From positions 558,001-622,000 of the forward strand of contig NZ_JABEPP010000001.1 of NCBI RefSeq assembly GCF_013044135.1: 64,000 bases of DNA, read 5' to 3'. Shown here piece by piece: positions 33,342 to 42,612 of this stretch (positions within the stretch are counted from its first letter, which is position 1; each line of letters starts with the position of its first letter). The position numbers and the translations under genes are program-made. The notes beneath the pieces were generated by a model, which had not been told where the DNA came from, did not search any database, and saw nothing but the letters and a program-made list of their open reading frames with translations. Source of the stretch: Enterovirga aerilata (lineage in GTDB: Bacteria > Pseudomonadota > Alphaproteobacteria > Rhizobiales > Beijerinckiaceae).

Positions 33342-34822
33342 CAAGGGACTGCCTGCGCGAGCTCGCCGCAAAGGGCTCCGGACAGCCTTGTCTCGGCTGC
33401 GGCCGCGAGCGCCGCCCCGATCACGATGATCACCGGCCGCCGCTCGGGAAGCACAAGGCCCTGCGCGAGGTCGCAGAGCCGCGCCGCGATCCGCGTCTCC
33501 TCCGGCCGCGACACGTCGGCCAGCGCGACCACCGGGGTCCCGCCCGGCAGCCCGGCCCCGATCAGCTTCCGCGCCAGGAGCGCGGCCGTGCGCCGGCCCA
33601 TATAGATCACGAGGGTGGAGCGGGGATTCGCCAGCGCGGCGATATCGAGGTCGGCGGGAAGCTCGCCGTGCCGGTCGTGCCCCGTCACGAATTGGAGCCG
33701 CTGGGCGTGGTCGCGATGCGTCAGCGATACGTTCAGCGAGGCGGCGGCCGCGCTCGCCGTCGTGACGCCCGGCACGATCCGGACCGGAACGCCGGCCTCG
33801 CGGCAGGCAAGAACCTCTTCGCCCGTGCGGCCGAACACGGCCGGGTCGCCGCCCTTGAGCCGCACCACGCGCTCGCCCGCGAGCGCGAGATCGACGACCA
33901 GGGACGAGATGTCCTCCTGCCGGCACGCGGCGCCGTGGCCCTCCTTGCCGACATGGATGCGGCGCGCCTCGCGGCGGGCGAGCTCGAGCACGCCGGGCGT
34001 GACGAGACGGTCGTAGACGATGACGTCGGCGGCCTGGAGTTCGCGCATGGCCTTGAGCGTCAGGAGCTCGGGATCGCCCGGCCCCGCCCCCACGATCACG
34101 ACCTCTCCGATGCCGCTCTCCCGGCGCCGCCCGGCGGCAATCGAGCCGGCCAGGCGCTCCAGTTCGGCGGGCTGTTCCGTTTCCGGCGTGCCCGTCCGAA
34201 GGGCGCGATCGACGAAGCCCTCCCAGAAGAGGCGCCGGTCGGAGCGGCCGGGCAGGAGTGCTCTCAGCCGCTCGCGAAAACCCTTGGCGGTCCGCGTCCA
34301 GGAGGCGAGCGAGGCCGGCACCACGGCCTCGATGCGGCGCCGGATCGCCTGGCCGAGGATCGGAGCCGCGCCGTCCGTCATGATGCCGATCACCACCGGC
34401 GACCTGTTGACGATGGTGCCGAACTGGAAGTCGCAGAAGGCCGGCTTGTCGATGACGTTGACCAGCAGCCCGCGCGCCTGCGCGGCCTGCCGCAGCCGGG
34501 CGGCCTCCGCTTCGTCCTCCTCGTCGGCGATCACGATGGCCGCCCCGTCGAGATCTCTGGGCCGCCAGGCGCGCCGATGCAGCACGACCGCACCTCCGCT
34601 CGCCGCGGCGAGCTCCGCGAGATCCGGATGCGGCTCGGGCGCCACGACATCGAGCCGCGCGCCCGCGGCGGCGAGCAGCTCCGCCTTCCAGACGACCGGC
34701 TCGCCGCCGCCGACCAGCAGCATGCGCCGCCCCGCGAGGTCGAGGAAGATCGGCAGCTTCGCGAGCGGCGCGAGCCGCGGAGCGCGGGTTACGGACGGGG
34801 CGAGTGTCGGCGTCATGGCCAT
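33338..34822 (-). CDS. cysG: siroheme synthase
   Basis: Trifunctional enzyme making siroheme, the cofactor of sulfite reductase, from uroporphyrinogen III. The 494-residue protein has an N-terminal precorrin-2 dehydrogenase/ferrochelatase domain (LPIFLDLAGRRMLLVGGGEPVVWKAELL; ACDF-type KPAFCDFQFGTIVNR) and a C-terminal uroporphyrinogen methyltransferase domain from about residue 230 (VIVGAGPGDPELLTLKAM, IVYDRLV, RLKGGDPAVFGRTGEE, VVPGVTTASAAAASL). A second ATG 6 bp downstream is an alternative start. Third gene of the cysJ-cysI-cysG operon. Confidence 0.95.
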   Translation of the reverse strand: MAMTPTLAPSVTRAPRLAPLAKLPIFLDLAGRRMLLVGGGEPVVWKAELLAAAGARLDVVAPEPHPDLAELAAASGGAVVLHRRAWRPRDLDGAAIVIADEEDEAEAARLRQAAQARGLLVNVIDKPAFCDFQFGTIVNRSPVVIGIMTDGAAPILGQAIRRRIEAVVPASLASWTRTAKGFRERLRALLPGRSDRRLFWEGFVDRALRTGTPETEQPAELERLAGSIAAGRRRESGIGEVVIVGAGPGDPELLTLKAMRELQAADVIVYDRLVTPGVLELARREARRIHVGKEGHGAACRQEDISSLVVDLALAGERVVRLKGGDPAVFGRTGEEVLACREAGVPVRIVPGVTTASAAAASLNVSLTHRDHAQRLQFVTGHDRHGELPADLDIAALANPRSTLVIYMGRRTAALLARKLIGAGLPGGTPVVALADVSRPEETRIAARLCDLAQGLVLPERRPVIIVIGAALAAAAETRLSGALCGELAQAVPC

Positions 34823-34866
34823 GGTTCAAGCAAGGGTTGCGCCGGAAGGCACGGCTTCGAGGACGT

Positions 34867-36600
34867 TCACGCCGCCGCCTTCCGCTGCCCGACATTGTCG
34901 TGGAAGGTCCGTCCCGCCTCCGTTCTCGCGACGAAGCCGGCCCGGATGACGAAGTCGCCGAAGCGCTCCCCTCTCTTCCGCTTCTTCGCGTAGGCGGCGA
35001 AGAGCGGGTCGAGCGCAGCCACGATCGCACCCTCGTCCGCGTCGTCGAGATAGAGCTTCGACAGCCGCGAGCCGTCGAAGGCCGCGCCGAGATAGAGGTT
35101 GTACCGGCCGGGGCCCTTACCCACGAGCCCGATCTCCGCGATGTAGGGGCGGGCGCAGCCATTGGGGCAGCCGGTCATGCGGATGGTGATCTCCTGCTGG
35201 CCGAGGCCATGCGCGGCGAGGCGCTCCTCCAGGATCGTCACGAGGCTCGGCAGGTAGCGCTCGCTCTCCGCGAGCGCGAGGCCGCAGGTCGGAAGCGCCA
35301 CGCAGGCCATCGCATTGCGCCGGAGCGCGCCGGCATGCGCGGTCAGGCCGAACTCGGCCACGATCGCCTCGATCTCGGCGCGCTTCTCGGGCGCGACATT
35401 GGCGACCATGACGTTCTGGTTCGCGGTCAGCCGGAACTCGCCCTCGTGCCGTTCCGCGATGCGGCGGAGCCCCGAGAGGAGCTGCGGCCCGCCGGGGATG
35501 TCCCGGATGCGGCCGTTCTCGATGAAGAGCGTCAGGTGCTGGCGCCCATCCTCGCCCTCGGTCCAGCCGTAGCGGTCGCCGTTGTTCTCGAAGCGGAAGG
35601 GGCGCGGATCCTCGAAGGCGCGCCCGACCCGCCTCTCCACCTCGGCCCGGAAGGCGGCGAGCCCGTGCTTCTCGATCGTGTATTTGAGCCGCGCGGCCTT
35701 GCGGTTCTGGCGGTTGCCCCAGTCGCGCTGCACCGTCATGACGGCCTCGGCGACCTTCACGGCATGGTCCGGCTCGCAGAAGAACATCACGTCGGCGAGA
35801 CGCGGGAAGGTCTCCGGTTCGCCGTGGGTCATGCCCATGCCGCCGCCGACGGTCACGTTCCAACCCTGCACCCGGCCCGCATCGTCCAGGATGGCGATGA
35901 AGCCGAGATCATGCGCGAAGATGTCGACCTCGTTGGAGGGCGGCACCGCGACGACCGTCTTGAACTTGCGCGGCAGATAGGTGCGGCCGTAGACCGGCTC
36001 GCCCTCGTCCTCGCCGCCGACCACGCGCTCGCCGTCGAGCCAGATCTCGCGCCACGCGCCCGTGCGCGGCAGGAGCTCGTCCGACAGGCGTTTGGCGAGG
36101 TCGTGCGCGGCCCGGTGCGCGCCGGACTGATGCGGGTTCGTGGCCGCGAGCACGTTGCGGTTCACGTCGCCGCAGGCCGCGATCGTGTCGAGCAGGGCGG
36201 AGTCGATGGCGCGCATCGTCCGCTTCAGGTTCGACTTGATGACCCCGTGGTACTGGAACGTCTGCCGCGTGGTGGCCCGGAGAGAGCCGTTCGCATAGGT
36301 CGTGGCGATGCCGTCCAGGATCAGCCACTGCTTCGGCGTCACCACCCCGCCCGGGATGCGCAGCCTGATCATGAAGGAATAGGCCTTTTCCAGCTTCTTC
36401 TTCGTCCGCTCGGCCCTGAGGTCGCGGTCGTCCTGCAGGTACATGCCGTGGAACTTCACGAGCTGCCCGTCATCCTCGGAGATCGCCCCCGTGACGTCCT
36501 TCAGCAGGCCCTCCGCCAGGGTGCCGCGGAGATATCCCGAAGCCTCCTTGATGTGCTCGTTGCGGGAGAGCTGGTCCTTGGTCGGGGTGTCGTCGCTCAT
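34867..36600 (-). CDS. cysI: sulfite reductase hemoprotein beta subunit
   Basis: Reduces sulfite to sulfide with electrons from CysJ, using coupled siroheme and a 4Fe-4S cluster. The 577-residue protein starts at MSDDTPTKDQLSRNEHIKEAS; upstream in-frame ATG lies inside the palindromic repeat and would add 32 repeat-encoded residues. Two nitrite/sulfite reductase repeats are visible, with the cluster Cys in CVALPTCGLALAESE and TGCPNGCARPYIAEIG, and RTTRQTFQYHGV early. It follows cysJ across a repeat-filled gap. Confidence 0.95.
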   Translation of the reverse strand: MSDDTPTKDQLSRNEHIKEASGYLRGTLAEGLLKDVTGAISEDDGQLVKFHGMYLQDDRDLRAERTKKKLEKAYSFMIRLRIPGGVVTPKQWLILDGIATTYANGSLRATTRQTFQYHGVIKSNLKRTMRAIDSALLDTIAACGDVNRNVLAATNPHQSGAHRAAHDLAKRLSDELLPRTGAWREIWLDGERVVGGEDEGEPVYGRTYLPRKFKTVVAVPPSNEVDIFAHDLGFIAILDDAGRVQGWNVTVGGGMGMTHGEPETFPRLADVMFFCEPDHAVKVAEAVMTVQRDWGNRQNRKAARLKYTIEKHGLAAFRAEVERRVGRAFEDPRPFRFENNGDRYGWTEGEDGRQHLTLFIENGRIRDIPGGPQLLSGLRRIAERHEGEFRLTANQNVMVANVAPEKRAEIEAIVAEFGLTAHAGALRRNAMACVALPTCGLALAESERYLPSLVTILEERLAAHGLGQQEITIRMTGCPNGCARPYIAEIGLVGKGPGRYNLYLGAAFDGSRLSKLYLDDADEGAIVAALDPLFAAYAKKRKRGERFGDFVIRAGFVARTEAGRTFHDNVGQRKAAA

Positions 36601-36620
36601 GTCTTCAACCTGCTTCCCGG

Positions 36621-36702
36621 CGTCATGGCCGGGCTTGGCCCGGCCATCCGGGTCCAGTGCGAGCATGCTCGGGACGGCCGGGACAAGCCCGGCCATGACA
36701 CG
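36621..36702. repeat. REP-like palindromic repeat (MAGLVPA type)
   Basis: Outer arms GTCATGGCCGGGCTT (36622-36636) and AAGCCCGGCCATGAC (36685-36699) are perfectly complementary over 15 bp, with further inner pairing around GGCCCGGCCATCC and GGACGGCCGGG. Read on the minus strand it encodes MAGLVPAVPSMLALDPDGRAKPGHD, the peptide pattern that alphaproteobacterial repeats of this class are known for. It fills the cysJ-cysI gap and would form a long hairpin in the operon mRNA. Confidence 0.8.
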
Positions 36703-36705
36703 ACG

Positions 36706-38469
36706 TCAATACACGTCGGTCAGGTAGCGCCTGTCGCGTTCGAGCTTCCGTACGGCATCTTCCGCCAATTCCGGCGACATCGCCTTCACGTCGGCAAATG
36801 CATCCACGAGCGCCTTACGGACATCCTTCGCCATCGCCTTGGCGTCGCCGCAGACGTAGAAGGACGCGCCGCCCTCGAGCCAGTCGATCACGTCGCGCCG
36901 GCGCGCGCGGATCCGGTCCTGGACGTAGATCTTCTCGGGCTGGTCGCGCGAGAAGGCGAGGTCGATCCGGGTGAGGCTGCCGTCCTCCAGCGCGTCCTGC
37001 CATTCCAGCTGGTACAGGAAGTCGTGCGTGAAGTGGCGGTCGCCGAAGAAGAGCCACGAGCGGCCGGTGGCTCCGACGGCGCGGCGCTCCTGCACGAAGG
37101 CCCGGAAGGGCGCGACGCCCGTGCCCGGCCCGACCATGATGATGTCCGTTGCAGGATCCGCCGGCAGGCGGAAATGCCTGTTCGGCTTCAGCCGCACCTT
37201 GAGCTTCGCGCCGGTCCTGGTCCGGTCGGCGACATGGGTGGAGGCAACTCCCGTCCGGGCTCGCCCATGGGTGGCGTAGCGGACGGCCGCGATCAGAAGA
37301 TGCGCCTCTTCGCCCACCTCCTTGCGCGAAGATGCGATGGAGTAGGCGCGGGGCGGAAGCGGGCGCGTGATGTCGCCCAGATGCTCGGCCGATAGAGCGG
37401 CTGGGTAGGTTTCGAGCAGGTCGATCAGCTGCCGGCCCTCGATCCAGGCCCGTGCCTCGCCCGAATCCAGGAGCCGCCGCGCCTCGTCGTGCCCGGTCGC
37501 CTTCGCGAAGCGGTCGATCGTGGCGGGTGAGAGCGTGGTGATGTCGCGCTCCGAGAGCAGAGTGCGGCGCAGGGCATCGTCGCCTGCAAGGCCCGCCGCC
37601 TTGAGGACCTGGTCGACCAGCGCCGGGTCGTTCTCCGGATAGAGCTCGAGGGAGTCGCCGGGCTCGTAGGCCGGGGCGCCGTCCTCGAACGACAGGGCGA
37701 GGTGGATCGTCTCCTTGGCCGAACGCGACGAGTTCAGGTTGATGTGCTCGGTCACCTCGGCCGTAACCGGCTCGCGGCTGGGCTCGGCGCCCGCTCGCCC
37801 GGCGAAATCCACCGCGACGACATTCCCGGTCTGCGGCTCGGGCGTAGCCGGTGCGAGCTTTTCGACCGCGCCCTTGATCCAGGCGGCCGCGCCTTTTTCG
37901 AAATCGAGATCGAGGTCGACGCGTTCGATGGCGCGTCTCGCGCCAAGCTCGGCGAGCCGGGCGTCGATCGCCTTTCCGATGGCGCAGAACTCGACATAAG
38001 CCGTGTCGCCCAGCGCCAGCACGCCGAAATCGACGCCATCGAGCCGCGGCGCATTCGGGCCCATCAGGTCGGCATAGCCGCTCGCCGCGCGGCCGGGTGG
38101 CTCGCCTTCCCCCCAGGTCGCCGCGATGACCATGAGGTGCTTCGCCTTCGGCAACTCGGCCAGATCCAGCTCGGCGAGATCGACCACCCTCGGCTTGAAG
38201 CCACTCCTCCGCGCCAGCTTCGCCGCATCGTTCGCCAGCTTCTCGGAATTCCCGGACTCGCTCGCGAACAGGATCGTCAGCGGCTCAGCGGCACGCGGCG
38301 GGGAGACAGCACTCGCCGGGACGGGCTGCGCGCCGGCATCGAGACCGGCCAGGAACCCGGCCAGCCAAGCGCGCTGGAGCGGCGTCGCCCCGCCGAGGAC
38401 GCGGTCGAGGCGGGCGATATCGTCTTCTTTGAAGGGTGCGCTGCGGGGGAGAAGGGATACTTGGGTCAC
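36706..38469 (-). CDS. cysJ: sulfite reductase flavoprotein alpha subunit
   Basis: Transfers electrons from NADPH through FAD and FMN to CysI. The 587-residue protein is read from a GTG (MTQVSLLPRSAPFKEDD). The flavodoxin domain covers about residues 65-205 (LTILFASESGNSEKLANDAAKLARR; ATWGEGEPPG), and the FAD/NADPH-reductase part about 235-587 (RAYSIASS; MVGPGTGVAPFRAF; FFGDRHFTHDF; ends RRYLTDVY). An open frame continues to an ATG at 38544 but that stretch has no homology. A TATAAT promoter lies directly before the GTG. First gene of the cysJ-I-G operon. Confidence 0.95.
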   Translation of the reverse strand: MTQVSLLPRSAPFKEDDIARLDRVLGGATPLQRAWLAGFLAGLDAGAQPVPASAVSPPRAAEPLTILFASESGNSEKLANDAAKLARRSGFKPRVVDLAELDLAELPKAKHLMVIAATWGEGEPPGRAASGYADLMGPNAPRLDGVDFGVLALGDTAYVEFCAIGKAIDARLAELGARRAIERVDLDLDFEKGAAAWIKGAVEKLAPATPEPQTGNVVAVDFAGRAGAEPSREPVTAEVTEHINLNSSRSAKETIHLALSFEDGAPAYEPGDSLELYPENDPALVDQVLKAAGLAGDDALRRTLLSERDITTLSPATIDRFAKATGHDEARRLLDSGEARAWIEGRQLIDLLETYPAALSAEHLGDITRPLPPRAYSIASSRKEVGEEAHLLIAAVRYATHGRARTGVASTHVADRTRTGAKLKVRLKPNRHFRLPADPATDIIMVGPGTGVAPFRAFVQERRAVGATGRSWLFFGDRHFTHDFLYQLEWQDALEDGSLTRIDLAFSRDQPEKIYVQDRIRARRRDVIDWLEGGASFYVCGDAKAMAKDVRKALVDAFADVKAMSPELAEDAVRKLERDRRYLTDVY

Positions 38470-38476
38470 GCATCTG

Positions 38477-38505
38477 ATTATAGATTTTACAGCCTGACCG
38501 GCCAA
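38477..38505 (-). promoter_or_regulatory. cysJ promoter
   Basis: On the minus strand TTGGCC (38505-38500) and a perfect TATAAT (38482-38477) are 17 bp apart. Only 7 bp separate the -10 from the GTG start, so a transcript from here would begin at or next to the start codon (leaderless). Confidence 0.6.
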
Positions 38506-38745
38506 TGGAATATTCGCGCTAAATTCCCGCGAGATGAAGCACAATCTCGTCTCTCTATCCCCGCCATGGAGAACTTATATCTTCGACGATCCGTTCTGAC
38601 CGACGCGGCGCGATAAAAACATTCCCCAAACTGCCGTGCGCGGGGCGCTTTCGACCATGCGGTTCGCGGACAAAGAAAAACCCGACCATTGACCTCATGC
38701 CCTAGTCAAGAGCAACATATTTGGAAATGAACGATCTCTTACCTC

Positions 38746-38775
38746 CAGATTTCGGCAGATCGCGCACGAAATCTG
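38746..38775. promoter_or_regulatory. 9-bp dyad, candidate sulfur-regulator operator
   Basis: CAGATTTCG (38746-38754) and CGAAATCTG (38767-38775) are perfect inverted repeats separated by 12 bp. The geometry fits a LysR-type (CysB/SsuR-like) site or a transcript hairpin. It lies about 120 bp upstream of ssuE. Confidence 0.45.
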
Positions 38776-38780
38776 CGCTC

Positions 38781-38810
38781 ATGCTCGGGGATTTGAGTTC
38801 CGCCGAGCGT
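38781..38810 (+). promoter_or_regulatory. hairpin in the ssuE leader
   Basis: An 8-bp stem AUGCUCGG/CCGAGCGU (one G-U pair) with a 14-nt loop containing GGAUUUGAG lies 88 bp upstream of ssuE. It may be a structured 5' leader. It lacks the downstream conserved blocks that would make it a known SAM riboswitch. Confidence 0.35.
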
Positions 38811-38897
38811 GATCACGTCTCGATACCGGGGAACAGGAGCCGCTCCGACGTAGTCCGGGCGGGACAGGCCGATGCGCCGAAAGGGGTCTCATAGAGC

Positions 38898-39461
38898 ATG
38901 AGCAGACTGAAGATCGTGGCCGTTTCCGGAAGCACGCGCCGTCCGTCGCGCACCACGGAGCTGGTCGCCGCCATCGGGCGGGAGGTAGCTGCCAGACGCG
39001 GCGCAGACATTCGGCTCGTCGATCTGGCCGATATAGGCCCGGGCCTCGCCGCATTCCGGCGGGACGGACTGCCCGAGCAGGCGCTCGCGACTTTGGCCGA
39101 GATCGAGAAGGCCGATGCCCTCATCGTCGGCGCGCCCGTCTACAAGGGCTCCTATCCGGGGCTGTTCAAGCACCTCTTCGACTTCGTCGAGCCGGCGGCG
39201 CTCGCCGGGACCCCGGTCATCCTGGCCGCCACCGGGGGCGGGCGGCGGCATGCGCTCGTGGTGGAGCACCAGCTTCGCCCGCTGTTCGGCTTCTTCGCGG
39301 CTCTGACCCTGCCGACATCCATCTATGCGAGCGACGAGGACTTCCAGGACGGCGAGCTGGCCGACCCGGTGACCCTGGGGCGCATCAGCCAGGCGGCCGC
39401 CGAGCTCGCCAGCTTCGCCCGTCCCGCCACGCGCGATGCAACCCTCATCCGGGCCGCCTGA
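38898..39461 (+). CDS. ssuE: NAD(P)H-dependent FMN reductase (SsuE/MsuE type)
   Basis: Supplies FMNH2 to the sulfonate monooxygenase. The 187-residue flavodoxin-fold protein opens RLKIVAVSGSTRRPSRTTEL and has the PVYKGSYPGLFKHLFDFV active-site segment; VILAATGGGRRHALVVEHQLRPLFGFF matches MsuE-like enzymes. First gene of the six-gene sulfonate operon; the next gene follows after 11 bp. Confidence 0.9.
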   Translation: MSRLKIVAVSGSTRRPSRTTELVAAIGREVAARRGADIRLVDLADIGPGLAAFRRDGLPEQALATLAEIEKADALIVGAPVYKGSYPGLFKHLFDFVEPAALAGTPVILAATGGGRRHALVVEHQLRPLFGFFAALTLPTSIYASDEDFQDGELADPVTLGRISQAAAELASFARPATRDATLIRAA

Positions 39462-39472
39462 GAGCATCCATC

Positions 39473-40420
39473 ATGTTGAACAGACGTTCCGCCCTGGCCG
39501 GTCTCCTCGCCGTCCCGTCGCTCGCTTCCGCCATCCGGCCGAGCGCGGCCGCCCCGGCCGAGTTCCGCGTCGGCTATCAGAAGAGCGGCGTCCTCGTCGT
39601 CGCGCGCCAGCAGGGGACGCTCGAAGCGCGGCTCAAGGCGCTCGGGGTGCCCAGCGTGAAATGGGTCGAGTTCCAGTACGGCCCGCCCATGATGGAGGCG
39701 CTGGGCCTCGGCTCGATCGATTTCGGCGCGGTCGGCGACACGCCGCCGATCTTCGCCCAGGTCGCGGGGGCCAAGGTGGTCTACGCGGCCGCGACGCCCG
39801 CCTCGCAATCCGCCATTCTCGTGCCGCAGGACAGCCCGATCCGCAGCCTCGCGGAGCTGAAGGGGAAGAAGCTCGCCTTCGCGCGCGGCTCGAGCTCACA
39901 CAACTTCGTCGTGCAGGCGCTCGCGAAGGCGGGGCTGGCGCCCTCGGACGTGCAGCAGACCTTCCTCAATCCGGCCGACGCGGTCGCGGCCTTCTCGCGC
40001 GGCAGCATCGATGCCTGGGCCGTGTGGGACCCGTATTTCGCGATTGCCGAGAAGCGCCATAACGGCCGGGTGCTCACGACCACGCAGGGGGTACTCGACA
40101 GCTACTCCTTCTATCTCGCCAACCGGGATTTCGCAGCCCGACACCCGACGGTCCTGAAGGCCGCCGTCGACGCGGTCGGCGACACGGTCGCCTGGTCGGC
40201 ACGCAACCGCGACAAGCTCGCCGCCGCGATCTCCGAGGTGACCGGCGTCGATCTGGAAATCCAGAAACATGCGGTCGACCGGCTGCGGATCGAGATCGGG
40301 CCGATGACCGACCAGATCATCCAGAGCCAGCAGACGATAGCGGACAGCTTCCACAAGCTCGGCATCGTGCCGCGCCAGGTCACCGTCCGCGACATCGTCT
40401 GGACCGCGCCCCAGAGCTGA
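39473..40420 (+). CDS. ssuA: aliphatic sulfonate ABC transporter substrate-binding protein
   Basis: Periplasmic sulfonate receptor of 315 residues with a signal peptide ending in SAAAPA. SsuA landmarks are FRVGYQKSGVLVVARQQGTLEARL, VKWVEFQYGPPMMEALGLGSIDFGAVGDTPPIFAQ, KKLAFARGSSSHNFVVQALAKAGL and AWAVWDPYFAIAE. It is closely followed by a paralogue, so the operon carries two receptors, probably with different ligand ranges. Confidence 0.92.
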   Translation: MLNRRSALAGLLAVPSLASAIRPSAAAPAEFRVGYQKSGVLVVARQQGTLEARLKALGVPSVKWVEFQYGPPMMEALGLGSIDFGAVGDTPPIFAQVAGAKVVYAAATPASQSAILVPQDSPIRSLAELKGKKLAFARGSSSHNFVVQALAKAGLAPSDVQQTFLNPADAVAAFSRGSIDAWAVWDPYFAIAEKRHNGRVLTTTQGVLDSYSFYLANRDFAARHPTVLKAAVDAVGDTVAWSARNRDKLAAAISEVTGVDLEIQKHAVDRLRIEIGPMTDQIIQSQQTIADSFHKLGIVPRQVTVRDIVWTAPQS

Positions 40421-40436
40421 ACCGAGGACAGGACGA

Positions 40437-41393
40437 ATGGCCGCCATGAACCGTCGCGCAGCCCTTGCATTGGGTCTGGCGCTCGCAGGCCTTGCCGCGC
40501 AGCCGCTCGCCGCCCAGGAGGCGCCGAAGGAGCTGCGCATCGGCTACCAGAAGGCCGGGCTCCCGGTGATCGCCCGGCAGCAGAAGGCGATCGAGAAGCG
40601 GCTCGCCGCGCAGGGCACCAACGTGCGCTGGGTCGAATTCACGGCCGGGCCGCCGCTGCTGGAGGCGATGAATGTCGGGTCCGTCGATGTCGGCTGGACG
40701 GGGGACGCGCCGCCGATCTTCGCGCAGGCTGCCCGCGCGGCGATCGTCTATGTGGCGGCGCTGCCCTCGAATGGGGCCGGCGAGGCGGTGATCGTCAAGC
40801 AGGATTCCCCGATCAGGACGCTTGCGGATCTCAAGGGCAGGAAGGTCGGCTTCACCAAGGGGTCGAGCTCCCACAACCTCACGGTCGCGGCCCTCGAGCG
40901 GGGAGGCCTCTCCTATTCCGACATCACGCCGGTCTATCTGAGCCCGGCCGATGCCGCCGCGGCCTTTGCGCGCGACGCGATCGACGCCTGGACTATCTGG
41001 GATCCCTTCCTGGCCATCGCGCAGACGCGGCACGAGCCGCGCCTTCTCGTGACCTCGAAGGAGGCGCTGAAGGTCAATACCTTCTTCCTGGCCAACAAGG
41101 CTTTTGCGGCAAAGAACGGCAGGACGATCGATCTCACGCTCGCCGGCCTCGACGAGGCCGCGAAATGGGCGGACGCCAATCGTCCGGCCGTCGCCAAGGC
41201 GCTGCACGAGGTGACCGGCGTCGAGCTCGCCGCGCAAACGCTCGCGGCCGACCGGACGGATTTCGGGATCCTGCCGATCACGGACGAGATCATCGCCAAC
41301 CAGCAGAAGACGGCTGATCGCTTCCACAAGCTCGGGCTGATCCCGCGGGCGATCACCGTCCGCGACGCCGTGTGGGTACGCCCGCAGAGCTGA
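40437..41393 (+). CDS. ssuA: aliphatic sulfonate ABC transporter substrate-binding protein (second copy)
   Basis: Second sulfonate receptor of 318 residues; signal peptide ends PLAAQ (an ATG 9 bp downstream is an alternative start). It aligns with the upstream protein across its whole length ([86 protein letters not shown]) but has diverged at many pocket-lining positions, consistent with ancient tandem duplication and specialisation. Confidence 0.92.
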   Translation: MAAMNRRAALALGLALAGLAAQPLAAQEAPKELRIGYQKAGLPVIARQQKAIEKRLAAQGTNVRWVEFTAGPPLLEAMNVGSVDVGWTGDAPPIFAQAARAAIVYVAALPSNGAGEAVIVKQDSPIRTLADLKGRKVGFTKGSSSHNLTVAALERGGLSYSDITPVYLSPADAAAAFARDAIDAWTIWDPFLAIAQTRHEPRLLVTSKEALKVNTFFLANKAFAAKNGRTIDLTLAGLDEAAKWADANRPAVAKALHEVTGVELAAQTLAADRTDFGILPITDEIIANQQKTADRFHKLGLIPRAITVRDAVWVRPQS

Positions 41394-41433
41394 ATTCCGG
41401 CTCCAGCGCACAGGACAGGTTCAGGAGGTATCC

Positions 41434-42612
41434 ATGAGCGTAACCGCTCTCCGGCCCGGCATCGCCGATCCGATCCACTTCTTCTGGTTCATTCCGACCC
41501 ACGGCGACGGGTCGTATCTCGGCTCCGAGCGGCAGCAGCGGCCGGCCGAGTTCCCGTATTTCAAGCAGATCGCCCAGGCGGTCGACCAGCTCGGCTTCGA
41601 GGGCGTGCTGCTGCCGACCGGACAGAGCTGCGAGGATTCCTGGATCACGGCCACCGGGCTCGCCACGGTCACCGAGCGTCTGAAGTTCCTCGTCGCGCTG
41701 AGGCCGGGCGTGGTCTCGCCCTCCTTCGCGGCGCGGCAGACCGCCGCCCTCGACCGGCTGTCGAACGGGCGCCTGCTGCTGAACGTCGTCGTCGGAGGCA
41801 ATCCGGTCGAGCTGGCAGGAGACGGCGTGTTCCTGCCCCATGACGAGCGCTACCTCCAGGCGGACGAGTTCCTGACGATCTGGCGCCGGCTCCTATCCGG
41901 CGAGACTCTCGACTTCCGGGGCAAGTATTACCGGGTCGAGGGCGGCCGGATCGATTTCCCGCCCGTGCAGTCGCCGCATCCCCCGCTCTGGTTCGGCGGG
42001 TCCTCCGATGCCGGCCAGGAGATCGCGGCCGAGCATACCGATGTCTACCTGACCTGGGGCGAGCCGGTCGCCGGCGTGGCGGAGAAGGTCGAGCGCGCAC
42101 GGCAGAGGGCGGCGGCGCGCGGCCGCAAGCTGCGGTTCGGCATCCGGCTGCACTTCATCGTCCGCGAGACCGAGGAGGAGGCCTGGGCGGCAGCCGACAG
42201 GCTCATCAGCCGGGTCAGCGACGCCCAGATCGAGGCGGCGCAGAAGCGCTTCGCCGAGCAGATGGACTCGGTCGGCCAGAAACGGATGGCGGAGCTGCAT
42301 GGGGGACGGCGCGACCGGCTCGTCGTGGCGCCCAATCTCTGGGCGGGCGTCGGCCTCGTGCGCACCGGCGCCGGCACGGCGCTCGTCGGCACGCCCGAGC
42401 AGGTCGCGGAGCGGCTGCGCGAGTACCAGGCCGTCGGCATCGATACGGTGATCGGATCCGGCTACCCGCATCTGGAGGAAGCCTACCGGGTCGCCGAGCT
42501 CCTGTTCCCCGCGCTCGGCATCGAGAACCGGTTGCGCCGTCTTGGGGCCGCGGTCGCGAACGAGTTCACGGTCGGCCGGCACGGCCGCGAGAGGGTTGCG
42601 GCAGCATCGTGA
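41434..42612 (+). CDS. ssuD: FMNH2-dependent alkanesulfonate monooxygenase
   Basis: Cleaves C1-sulfonates and longer alkanesulfonates to aldehyde and sulfite with O2 and FMNH2 from SsuE. The 392-residue luciferase-like TIM barrel shows the SsuD residues: Cys in [29 protein letters not shown], the active-site His in [14 protein letters not shown], and the substrate Arg in [13 protein letters not shown]. Stop overlaps the ssuC start by 4 bp. Confidence 0.95.
   Translation: MSVTALRPGIADPIHFFWFIPTHGDGSYLGSERQQRPAEFPYFKQIAQAVDQLGFEGVLLPTGQSCEDSWITATGLATVTERLKFLVALRPGVVSPSFAARQTAALDRLSNGRLLLNVVVGGNPVELAGDGVFLPHDERYLQADEFLTIWRRLLSGETLDFRGKYYRVEGGRIDFPPVQSPHPPLWFGGSSDAGQEIAAEHTDVYLTWGEPVAGVAEKVERARQRAAARGRKLRFGIRLHFIVRETEEEAWAAADRLISRVSDAQIEAAQKRFAEQMDSVGQKRMAELHGGRRDRLVVAPNLWAGVGLVRTGAGTALVGTPEQVAERLREYQAVGIDTVIGSGYPHLEEAYRVAELLFPALGIENRLRRLGAAVANEFTVGRHGRERVAAAS

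Larger units (their letters stand above)
38470..38897 (+). other. 428-bp divergent cysJ-ssuE control region
   Basis: Intergenic region between the divergent sulfite-reductase and sulfonate operons, notably AT-richer than the flanks. It holds a near-consensus promoter for cysJ, a 9-bp dyad, and a strong hairpin near the ssuE side, each listed separately. A possible ssuE promoter with a TTGACC -35 begins at 38689. No protein-coding gene is supported. Confidence 0.7.

Noticed and set aside
34804-37395. 863-codon plus-strand open frame opposite cysI and cysJ
   Set aside because: Shadow frame; both opposite genes carry complete catalytic motifs.
38781-38850. SAM-II riboswitch upstream of ssuE
   Set aside because: A stem and a GAUUUG-like loop are present, but the conserved downstream A-rich and GCUAAA blocks needed for the pseudoknot are absent.
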